Part shown: in pieces, positions 33,673 through 43,523 of the stretch
Numbering within the stretch: position 1 is the stretch's first letter
How the letters are laid out: every line of letters begins with the position of its first letter
DNA from: Pseudomonadota bacterium
GTDB lineage: Bacteria > Pseudomonadota > Alphaproteobacteria > Sphingomonadales > Sphingomonadaceae
Assembly: GCA_023389105.1 (NCBI GenBank)
Contig: JAEWEY010000006.1
Coordinates: 162,217-226,216, forward strand
Direction of reading: 5' to 3'
Length of the DNA: 64,000 nt
Notes under the pieces: model-generated
Told to the model about the DNA's origin: nothing
Database searches by the model: none
The model's input: the letters and a program-made list of their open reading frames with translations, nothing else
Translations under genes and position numbers: made by a program

Positions 33673-33733
33673 GACCCTGTTGGCTCCGAAACCTCACGCT
33701 CTGCGAGAGGCCTCATTAGGAGCCAATGGGGTC
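33673..33733 (+). ncRNA. Candidate structured antisense RNA (long hairpin)
   Basis: GACCC-TG-TTGGCTCC (33673-33687) pairs with GGAGCCAA-TG-GGGTC (33719-33733) leaving only a symmetric TG/TG mismatch. At the apex CCTC-A-CGC-TCT-GCG-A-GAGG forms a second stem. The predicted start of the plus-strand promoter upstream (about 33675) falls at the hairpin foot. The RNA would overlap the DUF3800 stop codon in antisense. On the other strand the same sequence would be a 3'-UTR hairpin of the DUF3800 mRNA, which is the simpler alternative. A CTTTTTC stretch follows near 33752. Confidence 0.4.
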
Positions 33734-34589
33734 ACTTCCTCACTCCTGCTGCCTTTTTCGTCCTTGTCGCGTCCTCCTGGGCCGCCGATGGCATGAACAA
33801 CCAATGCCGATAAGGGTCGGTCCATCGATCAGTCAGACCTCCAGAGTGTCCAGTGCTGATCCCAACGTTGAAATTCGGGTACAGCGCGAAGATGCGGTTT
33901 TTAATTGCATCGTAAACCTCTCCCTTCGCTCGAGATCTTTTGGAACGACGTTTCGCCGGCGGTACCGGCTTCGTGTGTTTCTCGTTCAAGCGAGACTGCA
34001 TTCCACCGAGAATCACATCCAAAGCTTGAAGTATATTGTGGTCCTTTGAATCCACGTCGGTGATGTCCTCATAAGCAATTGAGAACCTTGCACGCTGCCA
34101 GATCGGATATTGCGATAGTGAGGAGAGGTAGCTTTTGAAGGTGTGCAGCTTAGCTGCGTTGTGAGGCACGTCGTCCAGCAGGACTGCCGCGGAGGCATCG
34201 TGATCAGCATCCGCAGTGCAATACCGCAGACCGAAAGCATGTTTGATAAACTGGTGGTAGAGTAGAAAATACTCGTTCTCGTACTGATATTCCGCGAGAT
34301 ACGGGACCCAGCGGTTCTGGGTGAACATGATCCGTATCTTCATGTCGCCCCGCGAAATCACGTCGAAGACAGCATTCACGAACGCGATGCATTTATCTCT
34401 GTAAGGCTCTGTAATCCGCTGCCACTTCATTTCGCCATCGAAGATGTTCAAGGATTGCTTCACCGCTTGCAATTCAGCTTCAATCAACTGCTGCTTCGAG
34501 GCTTCTATGAGCGCGCCACCGTAGAAGTGCGAATAGAATTGACCTTTGGTGTCTGACTCATCGCAATAGATGATGTAACGCTTGCTCAC
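33732..34589 (-). CDS. DUF3800 family protein
   Basis: This 285-aa protein begins with YIIYCDESDTKGQFYSHFYGG, the N-terminal DES-type motif of DUF3800, and has Asp residues at TADADHDASA and AYEDITDVDSKDHN near residues 125 and 175 and a basic stretch (PPAKRRSKRSRAKGE) near 215. The acidic placement is reminiscent of RNase H-like folds, but no activity is proved. Codon use and GC content differ from neighbours, suggesting transfer. Start GTG 34589 is the best available; no clear ribosome site is seen. An AAGGA-N5-TCCTT dyad lies about 35 nt upstream. Confidence 0.75.
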   Translation of the reverse strand: MSKRYIIYCDESDTKGQFYSHFYGGALIEASKQQLIEAELQAVKQSLNIFDGEMKWQRITEPYRDKCIAFVNAVFDVISRGDMKIRIMFTQNRWVPYLAEYQYENEYFLLYHQFIKHAFGLRYCTADADHDASAAVLLDDVPHNAAKLHTFKSYLSSLSQYPIWQRARFSIAYEDITDVDSKDHNILQALDVILGGMQSRLNEKHTKPVPPAKRRSKRSRAKGEVYDAIKNRIFALYPNFNVGISTGHSGGLTDRWTDPYRHWLFMPSAAQEDATRTKKAAGVRK

Positions 34590-34679
34590 GCACCAATTGG
34601 TCGTCGTAAAGCATTTGTTGTCAAGGATTGCGTCCTTTCCAACAGAAAGAAGCGGCGCAATTAGGCTCGAACGCGGGAC

Positions 34680-35537
34680 CTAAATATTCGTCTGCTCCGG
34701 CGGCACGTTCGCCGGCAGCCGCGCGGCGCAGGTTGGGTGCTTGCGCAGCTCCAGGTCCGCGCCGAGGCCGTAGCAGCTCATCGAGATCGACCCCATCGAA
34801 TAGCCGCGCACCAGCGGCTCGAGCGCGGCGCCTTCGACTTCGGCGAGGCCGGCGAGATAGAGCATCGGGATGAAATGGTCGGGCGTCGGCACGGCCAGGC
34901 GGTAATCGGGGTGCTCGGCGAGCTTCAGAATGTCGCCGGGAGCGCTCGTCAGCTGGTTGGCGGCGGCATCGTCGAAGCGCTCGGCCCAGTCATAGCCGAG
35001 GTCGGGCTCGTTCCACTGCAGACGGCCGAGGTTGTGGACGATGTTGCCGCTGCCGACGATCATCACGCCGCGGTCGCGCAAGGGGGCGAGGCGGCGCGCG
35101 AGGGCGAGGTGATAGTCGAGCGGGCGGGTCGCGTTGATCGACAGCTGTAGCACCGGGATGTCGGCCCCGGGGTAGAGATGCGCCAGCACCGACCAGGTGC
35201 CGTGGTCGAGGCCCCACTGGTCGCGGTCGAGGCCGACCCACTCCGGCTTGACCGTCTCGACGATCTCCGCGGCGAGATCGGGGTCGCCGGCGGCGGGATA
35301 GTCGAACGCGAACAGCTCGGGCGGGAAGCCGTAGAAATCGTGGATGGTGCGCGGGCGCGGCATGGCGGTGACGGCGGTCGCGCCGAAGTACCAGTGGGCG
35401 GAGACGCAGAGGATCGCGCGCGGCCGCGGCAGGTGCCGACCGAACGCGCGCCATGCCTCGGTGTAGCCGTTCGACTCCAACGTGTTCATCGGGCTGCCGT
35501 GACCGATGAAGAGCGCGGGTGTGCGGGGCTGGTTCAC
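34680..35537 (-). CDS. ygiD: 4,5-DOPA-dioxygenase-like extradiol ring-cleavage enzyme
   Basis: This 285-aa LigB-superfamily protein shows ALFIGHGSPMNTLESN with the metal His at the N-terminus, CVSAHWYFGATAVTAMPRPRTIHDFYGFPPELF, DHGTWSVL and the C-terminal PTPDHFIPMLYLAG. These are the YgiD/DODA signature positions (His15, His50 region, His near 165, His near 225). It is expected to cleave catechols such as DOPA with non-haem metal and oxygen; the true substrate is unknown. The start is GTG. It sits at the edge of the AT-richer island. Confidence 0.88.
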   Translation of the reverse strand: MNQPRTPALFIGHGSPMNTLESNGYTEAWRAFGRHLPRPRAILCVSAHWYFGATAVTAMPRPRTIHDFYGFPPELFAFDYPAAGDPDLAAEIVETVKPEWVGLDRDQWGLDHGTWSVLAHLYPGADIPVLQLSINATRPLDYHLALARRLAPLRDRGVMIVGSGNIVHNLGRLQWNEPDLGYDWAERFDDAAANQLTSAPGDILKLAEHPDYRLAVPTPDHFIPMLYLAGLAEVEGAALEPLVRGYSMGSISMSCYGLGADLELRKHPTCAARLPANVPPEQTNI

Positions 35538-35550
35538 GGCGCCCTTCTTG

Positions 35551-36468
35551 TCAGGGTTTGGCGAGGAAGTCGCGGACGAGCTTCACGGTGGCGGCGGGAT
35601 TTTCTTCCATGATCCAGTGGCCGGATGCGGGGACGATGCCGCCGGTGACGTCGGTCGCGCCGGCGCGCATCACCTCGGCCATTTGCGGGCCGAAGCTCTT
35701 TTCTCCGCCGAGCGCGAGGACGGGCATGGCGAGCTTGCCCTTGCTCGCGAGCCAGGCGCGGTTGTCGATGGCGTCTTGGTCGAAGGCGTGGAACTGCTCG
35801 AAGCCCGAATGCATCGCGCCGGGGAGGGCGTAGAGTTTCGCGTAATGCTGGCGGCTGGCCTCGTCGAAATGCTTGGGGTCGGCGGAGAATTCGTTCCAGA
35901 AGCGGTCGAGATAGATGCGCTCGCGCCCGGCGACGAGCCGCTCCATGTCCGGACCGCCGAAGCGGAAGTGCCAGAGGAGCGGGTTCTGGATGATCTGCTC
36001 CCACGGGCCGACGCCGGGGACCGGCGCGTCGATCAGCGCCCACCGCCGGACGCGGTCAGGATGCTCCATGGCGAAGGCGAAGCCGACCATGTTGCCGATG
36101 TCGTGCGTGACGAGGTCGGCCTTGGCGACGTGCAGCGCGTCGAGCACGCCGGCGACGTCCTCACCCTGCGTCTTCTTGTCGAAGCCGGACTTGGGCTTGG
36201 CGGACAGGCCCATGCCGCGCAGGTCGGGGACGATGACCTGGTGGTCGCGCACCAGCTCGGCGGCGAGCGGCGACCACATGTCCCCGGTCTCGCCATAGCC
36301 GTGCAGCAGGACGACGGCCGGCCCCTTGCCGCCGACGCGGACGTGGATGGTGGTGCCGTTGGTGGCGATTTCCTGCGTGTGGAAGGACGCCGGATACGGC
36401 GGGACGGCGGCGGCCGCCGGAACGGCGAAAGCGACGGAAATGGCGACGAGCGCCGCGCGAATGGACAT
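35551..36468 (-). CDS. Exported alpha/beta hydrolase (epoxide hydrolase-like)
   Basis: This 305-aa protein has a signal peptide (MSIRAALVAISVAFAVPAAAA), oxyanion motif LLHGYGETGDMW and nucleophile elbow THDIGNMVGFAFA in which the nucleophile is Asp, as in epoxide hydrolases and haloalkane dehalogenases rather than esterases. The C-terminal His is in PASGHWIMEE. The acid and substrate are unresolved. It lies 13 nt upstream of, and probably cotranscribed with, the extradiol dioxygenase gene. Confidence 0.85.
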   Translation of the reverse strand: MSIRAALVAISVAFAVPAAAAVPPYPASFHTQEIATNGTTIHVRVGGKGPAVVLLHGYGETGDMWSPLAAELVRDHQVIVPDLRGMGLSAKPKSGFDKKTQGEDVAGVLDALHVAKADLVTHDIGNMVGFAFAMEHPDRVRRWALIDAPVPGVGPWEQIIQNPLLWHFRFGGPDMERLVAGRERIYLDRFWNEFSADPKHFDEASRQHYAKLYALPGAMHSGFEQFHAFDQDAIDNRAWLASKGKLAMPVLALGGEKSFGPQMAEVMRAGATDVTGGIVPASGHWIMEENPAATVKLVRDFLAKP

Positions 36469-36536
36469 GCCCCTTCTCCCTCAGACGAGGTGGATGCAGC
36501 GGACGCCCATGACGCGACTCGACGACGCAACTTGCC

Positions 36537-36559
36537 CCCGTTTCATAAAGCGAAACGGG
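36537..36559 (-). terminator. Terminator-like hairpin downstream of thiC
   Basis: CCCGTTTC and GAAACGGG pair perfectly around a 7-nt loop, 24 nt beyond the thiC stop. No T-run follows on the minus strand, but the position suits the end of thiC. The rest of the 114-nt gap before the hydrolase gene holds its leader. Confidence 0.5.
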
Positions 36560-36582
36560 AGGACCGGAAACGGCAGTCGGCG

Positions 36583-38508
<1,926 letters not shown>

Positions 38509-38519
38509 TTGTTAGACTC

Positions 38520-38613
38520 CTCTTCCTCCGCCGGTGTCAGCCGGATCAGGTTCGATGGGTCACAGGCTCGCGCCTGCCTCTCAAGCGCCGGTCAGCGCTC
38601 CCCCAGGGAAGAG
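38520..38613 (-). promoter_or_regulatory. TPP riboswitch (THI element) upstream of thiC
   Basis: On the minus strand the thi-box elements appear in order: the CTTGAGAGG helix, the core GACCCATCGAACCTGATC and CCGGCTGACACCGG. The P1 stem is CTCTTCC (38607-38613) with GGAAGAG (38520-38526). The 3' arm of P1 overlaps the sequence GGAGGAAGAGGAG that contains the thiC ribosome site, so TPP binding should hide the site and block translation initiation. Confidence 0.93.
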
Positions 38614-38647
38614 TCGTCCTTAGGCCGCGCGGGCGGCGGGCGCTAGG

Positions 38648-39121
38648 TTATCGTTGACCCGCGGCAGCGCGCGCCTCGGCGGGCGTGACGACACCGTCCT
38701 TGTTCGTGTCGGCGCGGTTGAACTTGGTCAGATCGGGCGCGCGGAATTCATTAGCATCGACAGTGCCGTTCTTGTTGCCATCAAGGCGCGCGAGCAATTG
38801 GTCGGATGTTTCCGACGTGCTGATGTTGGGCATTGCAGCCTGGAATTCCGCGAGGCTGAGCGAGCCGTTCTTGTTGGTATCGAGCTGCTGGAATTTGGCC
38901 GCGAGTTGCTGCTGTAATCGCTGCCTGGCGGTCGCGAGCTCGCGCTGCTGCGCCGCCGCCATTTCCTTGCGGTCGATCTTGCCGTCCTTGTTAATGTCGA
39001 TTGCCGCGAAGCGGTTACTATTCGCCTTAAGGAATTCCGCGCGACTGACCGGACGAGGTGCCGTCTGCGCGAAGAGCGGGGCAGCAACAGTCAACGCCAC
39101 CGCGGCGAGAGCCAGTTTCAT
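38648..39121 (-). CDS. Exported four-EF-hand protein
   Basis: This 157-aa protein has a signal peptide (MKLALAAVALTVAAPLFAQ) and four calcium-binding loops: DINKDGKID, DTNKNGSLS, DGNKNGTVD and DTNKDGVVT, each with D at loop positions 1, 3 and 5 or equivalents. It is probably a periplasmic calcium-binding protein. A second such protein lies at 58846-59607 and has a related layout. The start ATG 39121 is chosen because it begins the signal peptide; a longer frame exists upstream. Confidence 0.9.
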   Translation of the reverse strand: MKLALAAVALTVAAPLFAQTAPRPVSRAEFLKANSNRFAAIDINKDGKIDRKEMAAAQQRELATARQRLQQQLAAKFQQLDTNKNGSLSLAEFQAAMPNISTSETSDQLLARLDGNKNGTVDANEFRAPDLTKFNRADTNKDGVVTPAEARAAAGQR

Positions 39122-39198
39122 CCTCACGCGACACTCTCCTTCGGCGGCGAATGGCCGCGAGTGACAAGTTCGCACGAAGCGGGCACATCGCGCAATCG

Positions 39199-40104
39199 AT
39201 GAGCAGTCCACTGTCCCATCTCGATCGGCTCGAGGCGGAAAGCATCTTCATCATGCGCGAAACGGTCGCGGAAAGCGCGCGGCCGGTGATGCTCTATTCG
39301 ATGGGCAAGGACAGCGCCGTGATGCTGCACCTCGCGCGCAAGGCCTTCTTCCCGGGGCCGCTGCCTTTCCCGCTGCTGCACGTCGATACGACATGGAAGT
39401 TTCGGGACATGTATGTTGAGCGCGACCGCGTGGCGGCGCTGCCCGGCGTGCGGCTGATCGTACATCAGAATCCAGACGCGGTGGCGCGGGGGATCAACCC
39501 GTTCGATCACGGGCCGATGCACACCGATCTGTGGAAGACCGAAGGGCTCAAGCAGGCGCTGGATGCGGGCAAGTACGACGCGGCGTTCGGCGGCGCGCGG
39601 CGCGACGAGGAGAAGAGCCGGGCCAAGGAGCGTGTGTTCAGCTTTCGAGACAGGAATCACCGCTGGGATCCGAAGCGCCAGCGGCCGGAACTGTGGTCGC
39701 TGTACAATGCGCGGATTGCGGCGGGCGAGAGCATGCGCGTCTTCCCGCTCAGCAACTGGACCGAGCTCGACGTCTGGCAATATGTCATGCGCGAGGGCAT
39801 CGAGGTCGTGCCGCTCTATTTCGCGGCGGCGCGCCCGACGGTGGTGCGCGACGGCCTGATCCTGATGGTCGACGACGATCGCATGCGGCTGGCCGACTGC
39901 GAGCGGGTCGAGACGCGGGTGGTGCGGTTCCGAACTCTCGGCTGCTACCCGCTGTCGGGCGCGGTCGAAAGCGACGCGGCGAGCGTCGAGGATATCGTCG
40001 CGGAGATGCTGGCAAGCTCGACCAGCGAGCGGCAGGGCCGCGCCATTGATCGCGACGCGGGCAGCGGATCGATGGAGAAGAAGAAGCAGGAGGGTTACTT
40101 TTGA
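39199..40104 (+). CDS. cysD: Sulfate adenylyltransferase subunit 2
   Basis: This 301-aa protein of the PAPS-reductase/ATP-pyrophosphatase family has the PP-loop YSMGKDSAVMLHLARKAF, DTTWKFRDMY, GGARRDEEKSRAKER and LSNWTELDVWQY. With CysN it makes APS from sulfate and ATP. It ends with the CysD-type tail EKKKQEGYF. ATG 39199 gives the family length; upstream in-frame starts would extend it across the leader. Its stop overlaps the cysNC start (TTGA). Confidence 0.95.
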   Translation: MSSPLSHLDRLEAESIFIMRETVAESARPVMLYSMGKDSAVMLHLARKAFFPGPLPFPLLHVDTTWKFRDMYVERDRVAALPGVRLIVHQNPDAVARGINPFDHGPMHTDLWKTEGLKQALDAGKYDAAFGGARRDEEKSRAKERVFSFRDRNHRWDPKRQRPELWSLYNARIAAGESMRVFPLSNWTELDVWQYVMREGIEVVPLYFAAARPTVVRDGLILMVDDDRMRLADCERVETRVVRFRTLGCYPLSGAVESDAASVEDIVAEMLASSTSERQGRAIDRDAGSGSMEKKKQEGYF

Positions 40105-41996
40105 ACCGGCCTGCGGACGTCCGGGCTTGGTTGGCCGAACAGGAGCGGAAGGAGCTGCTGCGTTTCCTCACCTGCGGCAGCGTCGACGACGGCAAGTCGA
40201 CACTGATCGGGCGGCTGCTTTACGAAACGCGGCAGATTTTCGACGACCAGCTAGCGGCGCTGGAAGCAGACAGCAAGCGGCACGGCACGCAGGGCGAGGC
40301 GGTCGATCTGGCGCTGCTGGTCGACGGGCTGGCGGCAGAGCGCGAGCAGGGCATCACGATCGACGTCGCCTACCGCTATTTCGCGAGCGATAAGCGCAAG
40401 TTCATCGTCGCCGATACGCCGGGGCATGAGCAATATACGCGGAACATGATCACCGGCGCGTCGACTGCTGACCTGGCAGTGGTTCTGGTGGACGCGCGAA
40501 AGGGTGTGCTGACGCAGACGCGGCGGCATTCATACCTCGCGCACCTGCTGGGCATCCGGCGGATCGTGCTGGCGGTGAACAAGATGGACCTGGTCGATTT
40601 CGATCGGGCGGCGTTCGCGGGGATCACTGCCGACTATCGCGCCTTTGCCGAGCAGGTCGGCATCGCAGGGTGGACAGCCATTCCGCTGTCGGGATTGACC
40701 GGCGACAATGTCGTGCAGGGCGGAACGGCGATGCCGTGGTTCGACGGGTCGAGCCTGCTTGAGCATCTCGATACCGTCCCGCTCGATGCTGACGCGGATG
40801 CCGACAAGCCGCTGCGCATGCCGGTGCAATGGGTGAACCGGCCCAATCACGAATTTCGCGGATTCGCGGGCCAGATTGCATCGGGCGTAGTGACGCGGTC
40901 GCAGGACATCCGTGTGCTTCCGTCCGGCCGCACGACGCGGATCGAGCGGATCATCACCGCCGACGGGGATCTGGAGCGGGCAGTGGCGGGCCAGTCGGTG
41001 ACGCTGACCTTCACGCATGAAGTCGACTGCTCGCGCGGGGATGTGATCGCCGCTGCCGACGCGCCGCCCGAGGTGGCCGACCAATTCGAAGCGACGATCG
41101 TCTGGATGGACGAGCAGGAGTTGCTGCCCGGGCGTGGTTACTGGCTGAAGCTCGGTACCCAGCTGGTGACCGCGACGGTTCAGGCGCCCAAATACGAGAT
41201 TAATGTCAATACGCTGGAGCATCTCGCGGCGCCGACGCTGGCGCTGAACGGCATCGGCGTCGCGACCATCGCCACCGACCGCGAACTGGTGTTCGAGCCG
41301 TATGCGGTGGATGGGGGGTCGCCTAACCGCGTGCTGGGCGGCTTCATCCTGATCGACAAGCTGACCAATGCGACGGTGGCCGCGGGAATGTTGCATTTCG
41401 CGCTGCGGCGCGCTCTCAACATCCACCGTCAGCCGCTGGAAGTCAGCCGGGAGACGCACGCCGCGCTGCTGGGGCAAAAGCCGGCGGTGCTGTGGTTCAC
41501 CGGCCTGTCGGGGTCGGGCAAGTCGACCATCGCCAACGCCGTTGAAAAGAAGCTGGCGGCGCGCGGACGGCACACCTTCCTGCTGGACGGGGACAACGTC
41601 CGCCACGGCCTCAACCGCGACCTCGGCTTTACGGAGGCGGACCGCATCGAAAACGTGCGGCGCGTGGGCGAGGTAGCGCGACTGATGGCCGACGCCGGTC
41701 TGATCGTGCTGACCGCCTTCATCTCACCCTTCCGTGCCGAGCGCGAACTGGTGCGAAGAATGCTGCCCGAAGGAGAGTTCTTCGAGATCTTCGTCGACAC
41801 GCCGCTGGCGGAAGCGGAGCGCCGGGACGTGAAGGGTCTCTACGCCAAGGCGAGGAGCGGTGAGCTCAAGAATTTCACGGGGATCGATAGTCCGTACGAA
41901 CGGCCCGAGCAGCCCGACATCCGCATTGATACGACCATGACGAGCGTCGAAGAAGCGGCCGAAATGATCGTGGAGCGGCTGCTGTTGCGGCACTGA
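40101..41996 (+). CDS. cysNC: Fused sulfate adenylyltransferase subunit 1 / APS kinase
   Basis: This 631-aa bifunctional enzyme has an N-terminal EF-Tu-like GTPase CysN (P-loop GSVDDGKST near 30, DTPGHEQYTRNM near 100, NKMDLVDF near 156). GTP hydrolysis drives APS formation with CysD. The C-terminal APS kinase CysC (P-loop GLSGSGKST near 467, FISPFRAERELVR near 545) phosphorylates APS to PAPS. Translation begins at TTG 40101 within a TTGA overlap with cysD. No sulfate transporter or reductase gene is near. Confidence 0.96.
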   Translation: MNRPADVRAWLAEQERKELLRFLTCGSVDDGKSTLIGRLLYETRQIFDDQLAALEADSKRHGTQGEAVDLALLVDGLAAEREQGITIDVAYRYFASDKRKFIVADTPGHEQYTRNMITGASTADLAVVLVDARKGVLTQTRRHSYLAHLLGIRRIVLAVNKMDLVDFDRAAFAGITADYRAFAEQVGIAGWTAIPLSGLTGDNVVQGGTAMPWFDGSSLLEHLDTVPLDADADADKPLRMPVQWVNRPNHEFRGFAGQIASGVVTRSQDIRVLPSGRTTRIERIITADGDLERAVAGQSVTLTFTHEVDCSRGDVIAAADAPPEVADQFEATIVWMDEQELLPGRGYWLKLGTQLVTATVQAPKYEINVNTLEHLAAPTLALNGIGVATIATDRELVFEPYAVDGGSPNRVLGGFILIDKLTNATVAAGMLHFALRRALNIHRQPLEVSRETHAALLGQKPAVLWFTGLSGSGKSTIANAVEKKLAARGRHTFLLDGDNVRHGLNRDLGFTEADRIENVRRVGEVARLMADAGLIVLTAFISPFRAERELVRRMLPEGEFFEIFVDTPLAEAERRDVKGLYAKARSGELKNFTGIDSPYERPEQPDIRIDTTMTSVEEAAEMIVERLLLRH

Positions 41997-42061
41997 CGCC
42001 ACAGTGCGCACACGATCGCAACGGATGTGCAACTAAACGCACTGGCGGCTGTTAGGGCGAG

Positions 42062-42847
42062 ATGAAAAAGCTTCTGATCGGCTTGGCCGCGCTTCTGCCG
42101 GCCTGGGGCGCAGCCGACGCTCAGGAAAATCGGGACATTCGGGTGCGGGTCGGTATCGGTCCGCAGATCGAGCCGAAATATATCGGCGCCGACAATTACA
42201 AGATTGCCCCGCTTTTCCATTTCAAGATCGCCCACGGCGACAAGCAGTTTGGCTTCAGCGCGCCTGACGACGGGCCGAGCCTTGGGATAGTATCGTCGGA
42301 CGGCTTCAAGCTGGGCGTCACCGGGAAAATCCAGGGCAAGCGCAAGGCGTCCGACGTCGGCGCTGCCGTGGGTGACGTGAAGACGACCTACGAAGTCGGG
42401 GGCTTCGCGCAGTACGAATGGCAGGACAGCCTGCGTGTTCGCGCCAAGCTGCTCAAAGGCCTGAATGGCCATGACGGTGTGGTCGGCGAGGTCAGCGCCG
42501 ACAAGATCTGGCGCGACGGCGACCGATATGTGGTTTCGGTTGGGCCGCGGGTGATGTTTTCGGACGCGAAGTTTCAGCGCGCTTACTTTGGCGTCACGCC
42601 CGCCGTGGCCTCGGTCACCGGATTACCGGCTTACCGCCCCGGGAGCGGCATCTACGCCGCTGCCGCGGCTGCCGGTGCGACCTATGCGCTCAGCAATAAC
42701 TGGGGGCTATTCGGCTACGCGCGATACGAGCGGCTGGTCGGCGATGCCGCCAAGTCGCCGATCGTGCGGCAGTTCGGATCGCGTAACCAGATGTCGGCCG
42801 GCGCGGGCGTCAATTATACCTTCACGATACACCGGTCGCCGAAGTAA
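42062..42847 (+). CDS. MipA/OmpV family outer-membrane protein
   Basis: This 261-aa protein has a signal peptide (ending GAADA) and the MipA/OmpV pattern: RVGIGPQIEPKYIGADNYKIAPLFHF at the start, alternating beta strands and a C-terminal AGAGVNYTFTI. It is predicted to be a small beta-barrel in the outer membrane. Family members serve as scaffold for murein hydrolases or as porin-like proteins; which applies is unknown. It is monocistronic, 65 nt after cysNC. Confidence 0.88.
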   Translation: MKKLLIGLAALLPAWGAADAQENRDIRVRVGIGPQIEPKYIGADNYKIAPLFHFKIAHGDKQFGFSAPDDGPSLGIVSSDGFKLGVTGKIQGKRKASDVGAAVGDVKTTYEVGGFAQYEWQDSLRVRAKLLKGLNGHDGVVGEVSADKIWRDGDRYVVSVGPRVMFSDAKFQRAYFGVTPAVASVTGLPAYRPGSGIYAAAAAAGATYALSNNWGLFGYARYERLVGDAAKSPIVRQFGSRNQMSAGAGVNYTFTIHRSPK

Positions 42848-42884
42848 CGGCGAGGATCAGTCGCCTTCGCCCGGCGAGCTTTGA

Positions 42885-43223
42885 TTAATCGCCCTCACCG
42901 GGTTCGGGGCTGAAGTATTTGTCGTACTTGCCCTCTTCGCCCTTGTGCTCGTCGGCGTCGGCGGGGCTGTCCTTCTTGCGCGTAATGTTTGGCCACTGCG
43001 CCGAGAAGTTGGCGTTGACCTCGAGCCACTTTTCGAGGCCGCTCTCGGTGTCGGGCAGGATGGCCTCGGCCGGGCATTCCGGCTCGCAGACACCGCAGTC
43101 GATGCACTCGTTGGGGTTGATGACGAGCATGTTCTCGCCTTCATAGAAGCAGTCGACCGGACAGACCTCGACGCAATCCATGTACTTGCAGCGGATGCAG
43201 GCGTCGGTGACGACGTAGGTCAT
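42885..43223 (-). CDS. fdxA: 7Fe ferredoxin FdxA
   Basis: This 112-aa ferredoxin carries the cluster motifs CIRCKYMDCVEVCPVDC at residues 9-25 and CIDCGVCEPECP near 40-52, typical of the 3Fe-4S/4Fe-4S FdxA family, with the usual acidic C-terminus (DEHKGEEGKYDKYFSP). It is an electron carrier. It is the last gene of the helicase-S4-fdxA unit; in many alphaproteobacteria a CarD-type gene follows, but here the next gene is the convergent mipA. Confidence 0.95.
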   Translation of the reverse strand: MTYVVTDACIRCKYMDCVEVCPVDCFYEGENMLVINPNECIDCGVCEPECPAEAILPDTESGLEKWLEVNANFSAQWPNITRKKDSPADADEHKGEEGKYDKYFSPEPGEGD

Positions 43224-43250
43224 GTGTTCGGGCTCCCTTTGTCCGCTTCG

Positions 43251-43523
43251 CTAGGTCGCGGGTTTCGGCTCGTCAACGCCCAGTTCCTCGTAGTGGGTGC
43301 GAGCTTCGGTCGCGGGCCCGCGACGGTCCGGCAGGCTGAGCACGCGCAGGATACGAATGCGGTCGTGAAGCGGAAAGGCGATGACGCTGCCGACGCGAAC
43401 TTCCTCAGCGGTCTTGGTGATCCGCTTGCCGTCGATGCGGACATGGCCCTCTTCGACCAGCGACTGGGCGAGCGTGCGGCTCTTGAGAAGGCGGATGCAA
43501 TGCAGGAAACGGTCGATCCTCAC
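43251..43523 (-). CDS. S4-domain RNA-binding protein
   Basis: This 90-aa protein consists of an S4 domain: RIDRFLHCIRLLKSRTLAQSLVEEGHVRIDGKRITKTAEEVRVGSVIAF. It resembles Hsp15/YrfH-like proteins that bind stalled 50S subunits, though the family here is the short alphaproteobacterial form. Its start is a GTG overlapping the helicase stop (GTGA, 43520-43523), so it is translationally coupled; the longer frame upstream only exists inside the helicase gene. Confidence 0.88.
   Translation of the reverse strand: MRIDRFLHCIRLLKSRTLAQSLVEEGHVRIDGKRITKTAEEVRVGSVIAFPLHDRIRILRVLSLPDRRGPATEARTHYEELGVDEPKPAT

Noticed and set aside
33680..33726. Integron attC site suggested by the GTTGGCT-type arm of the island hairpin
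   Set aside because: The arm does not fit GTTRRRY, and there is no matching RYYYAAC partner or integrase.
38555..38575. tRNA-like GTTCGA string
   Set aside because: It is part of the TPP riboswitch core; no cloverleaf can be drawn around it.
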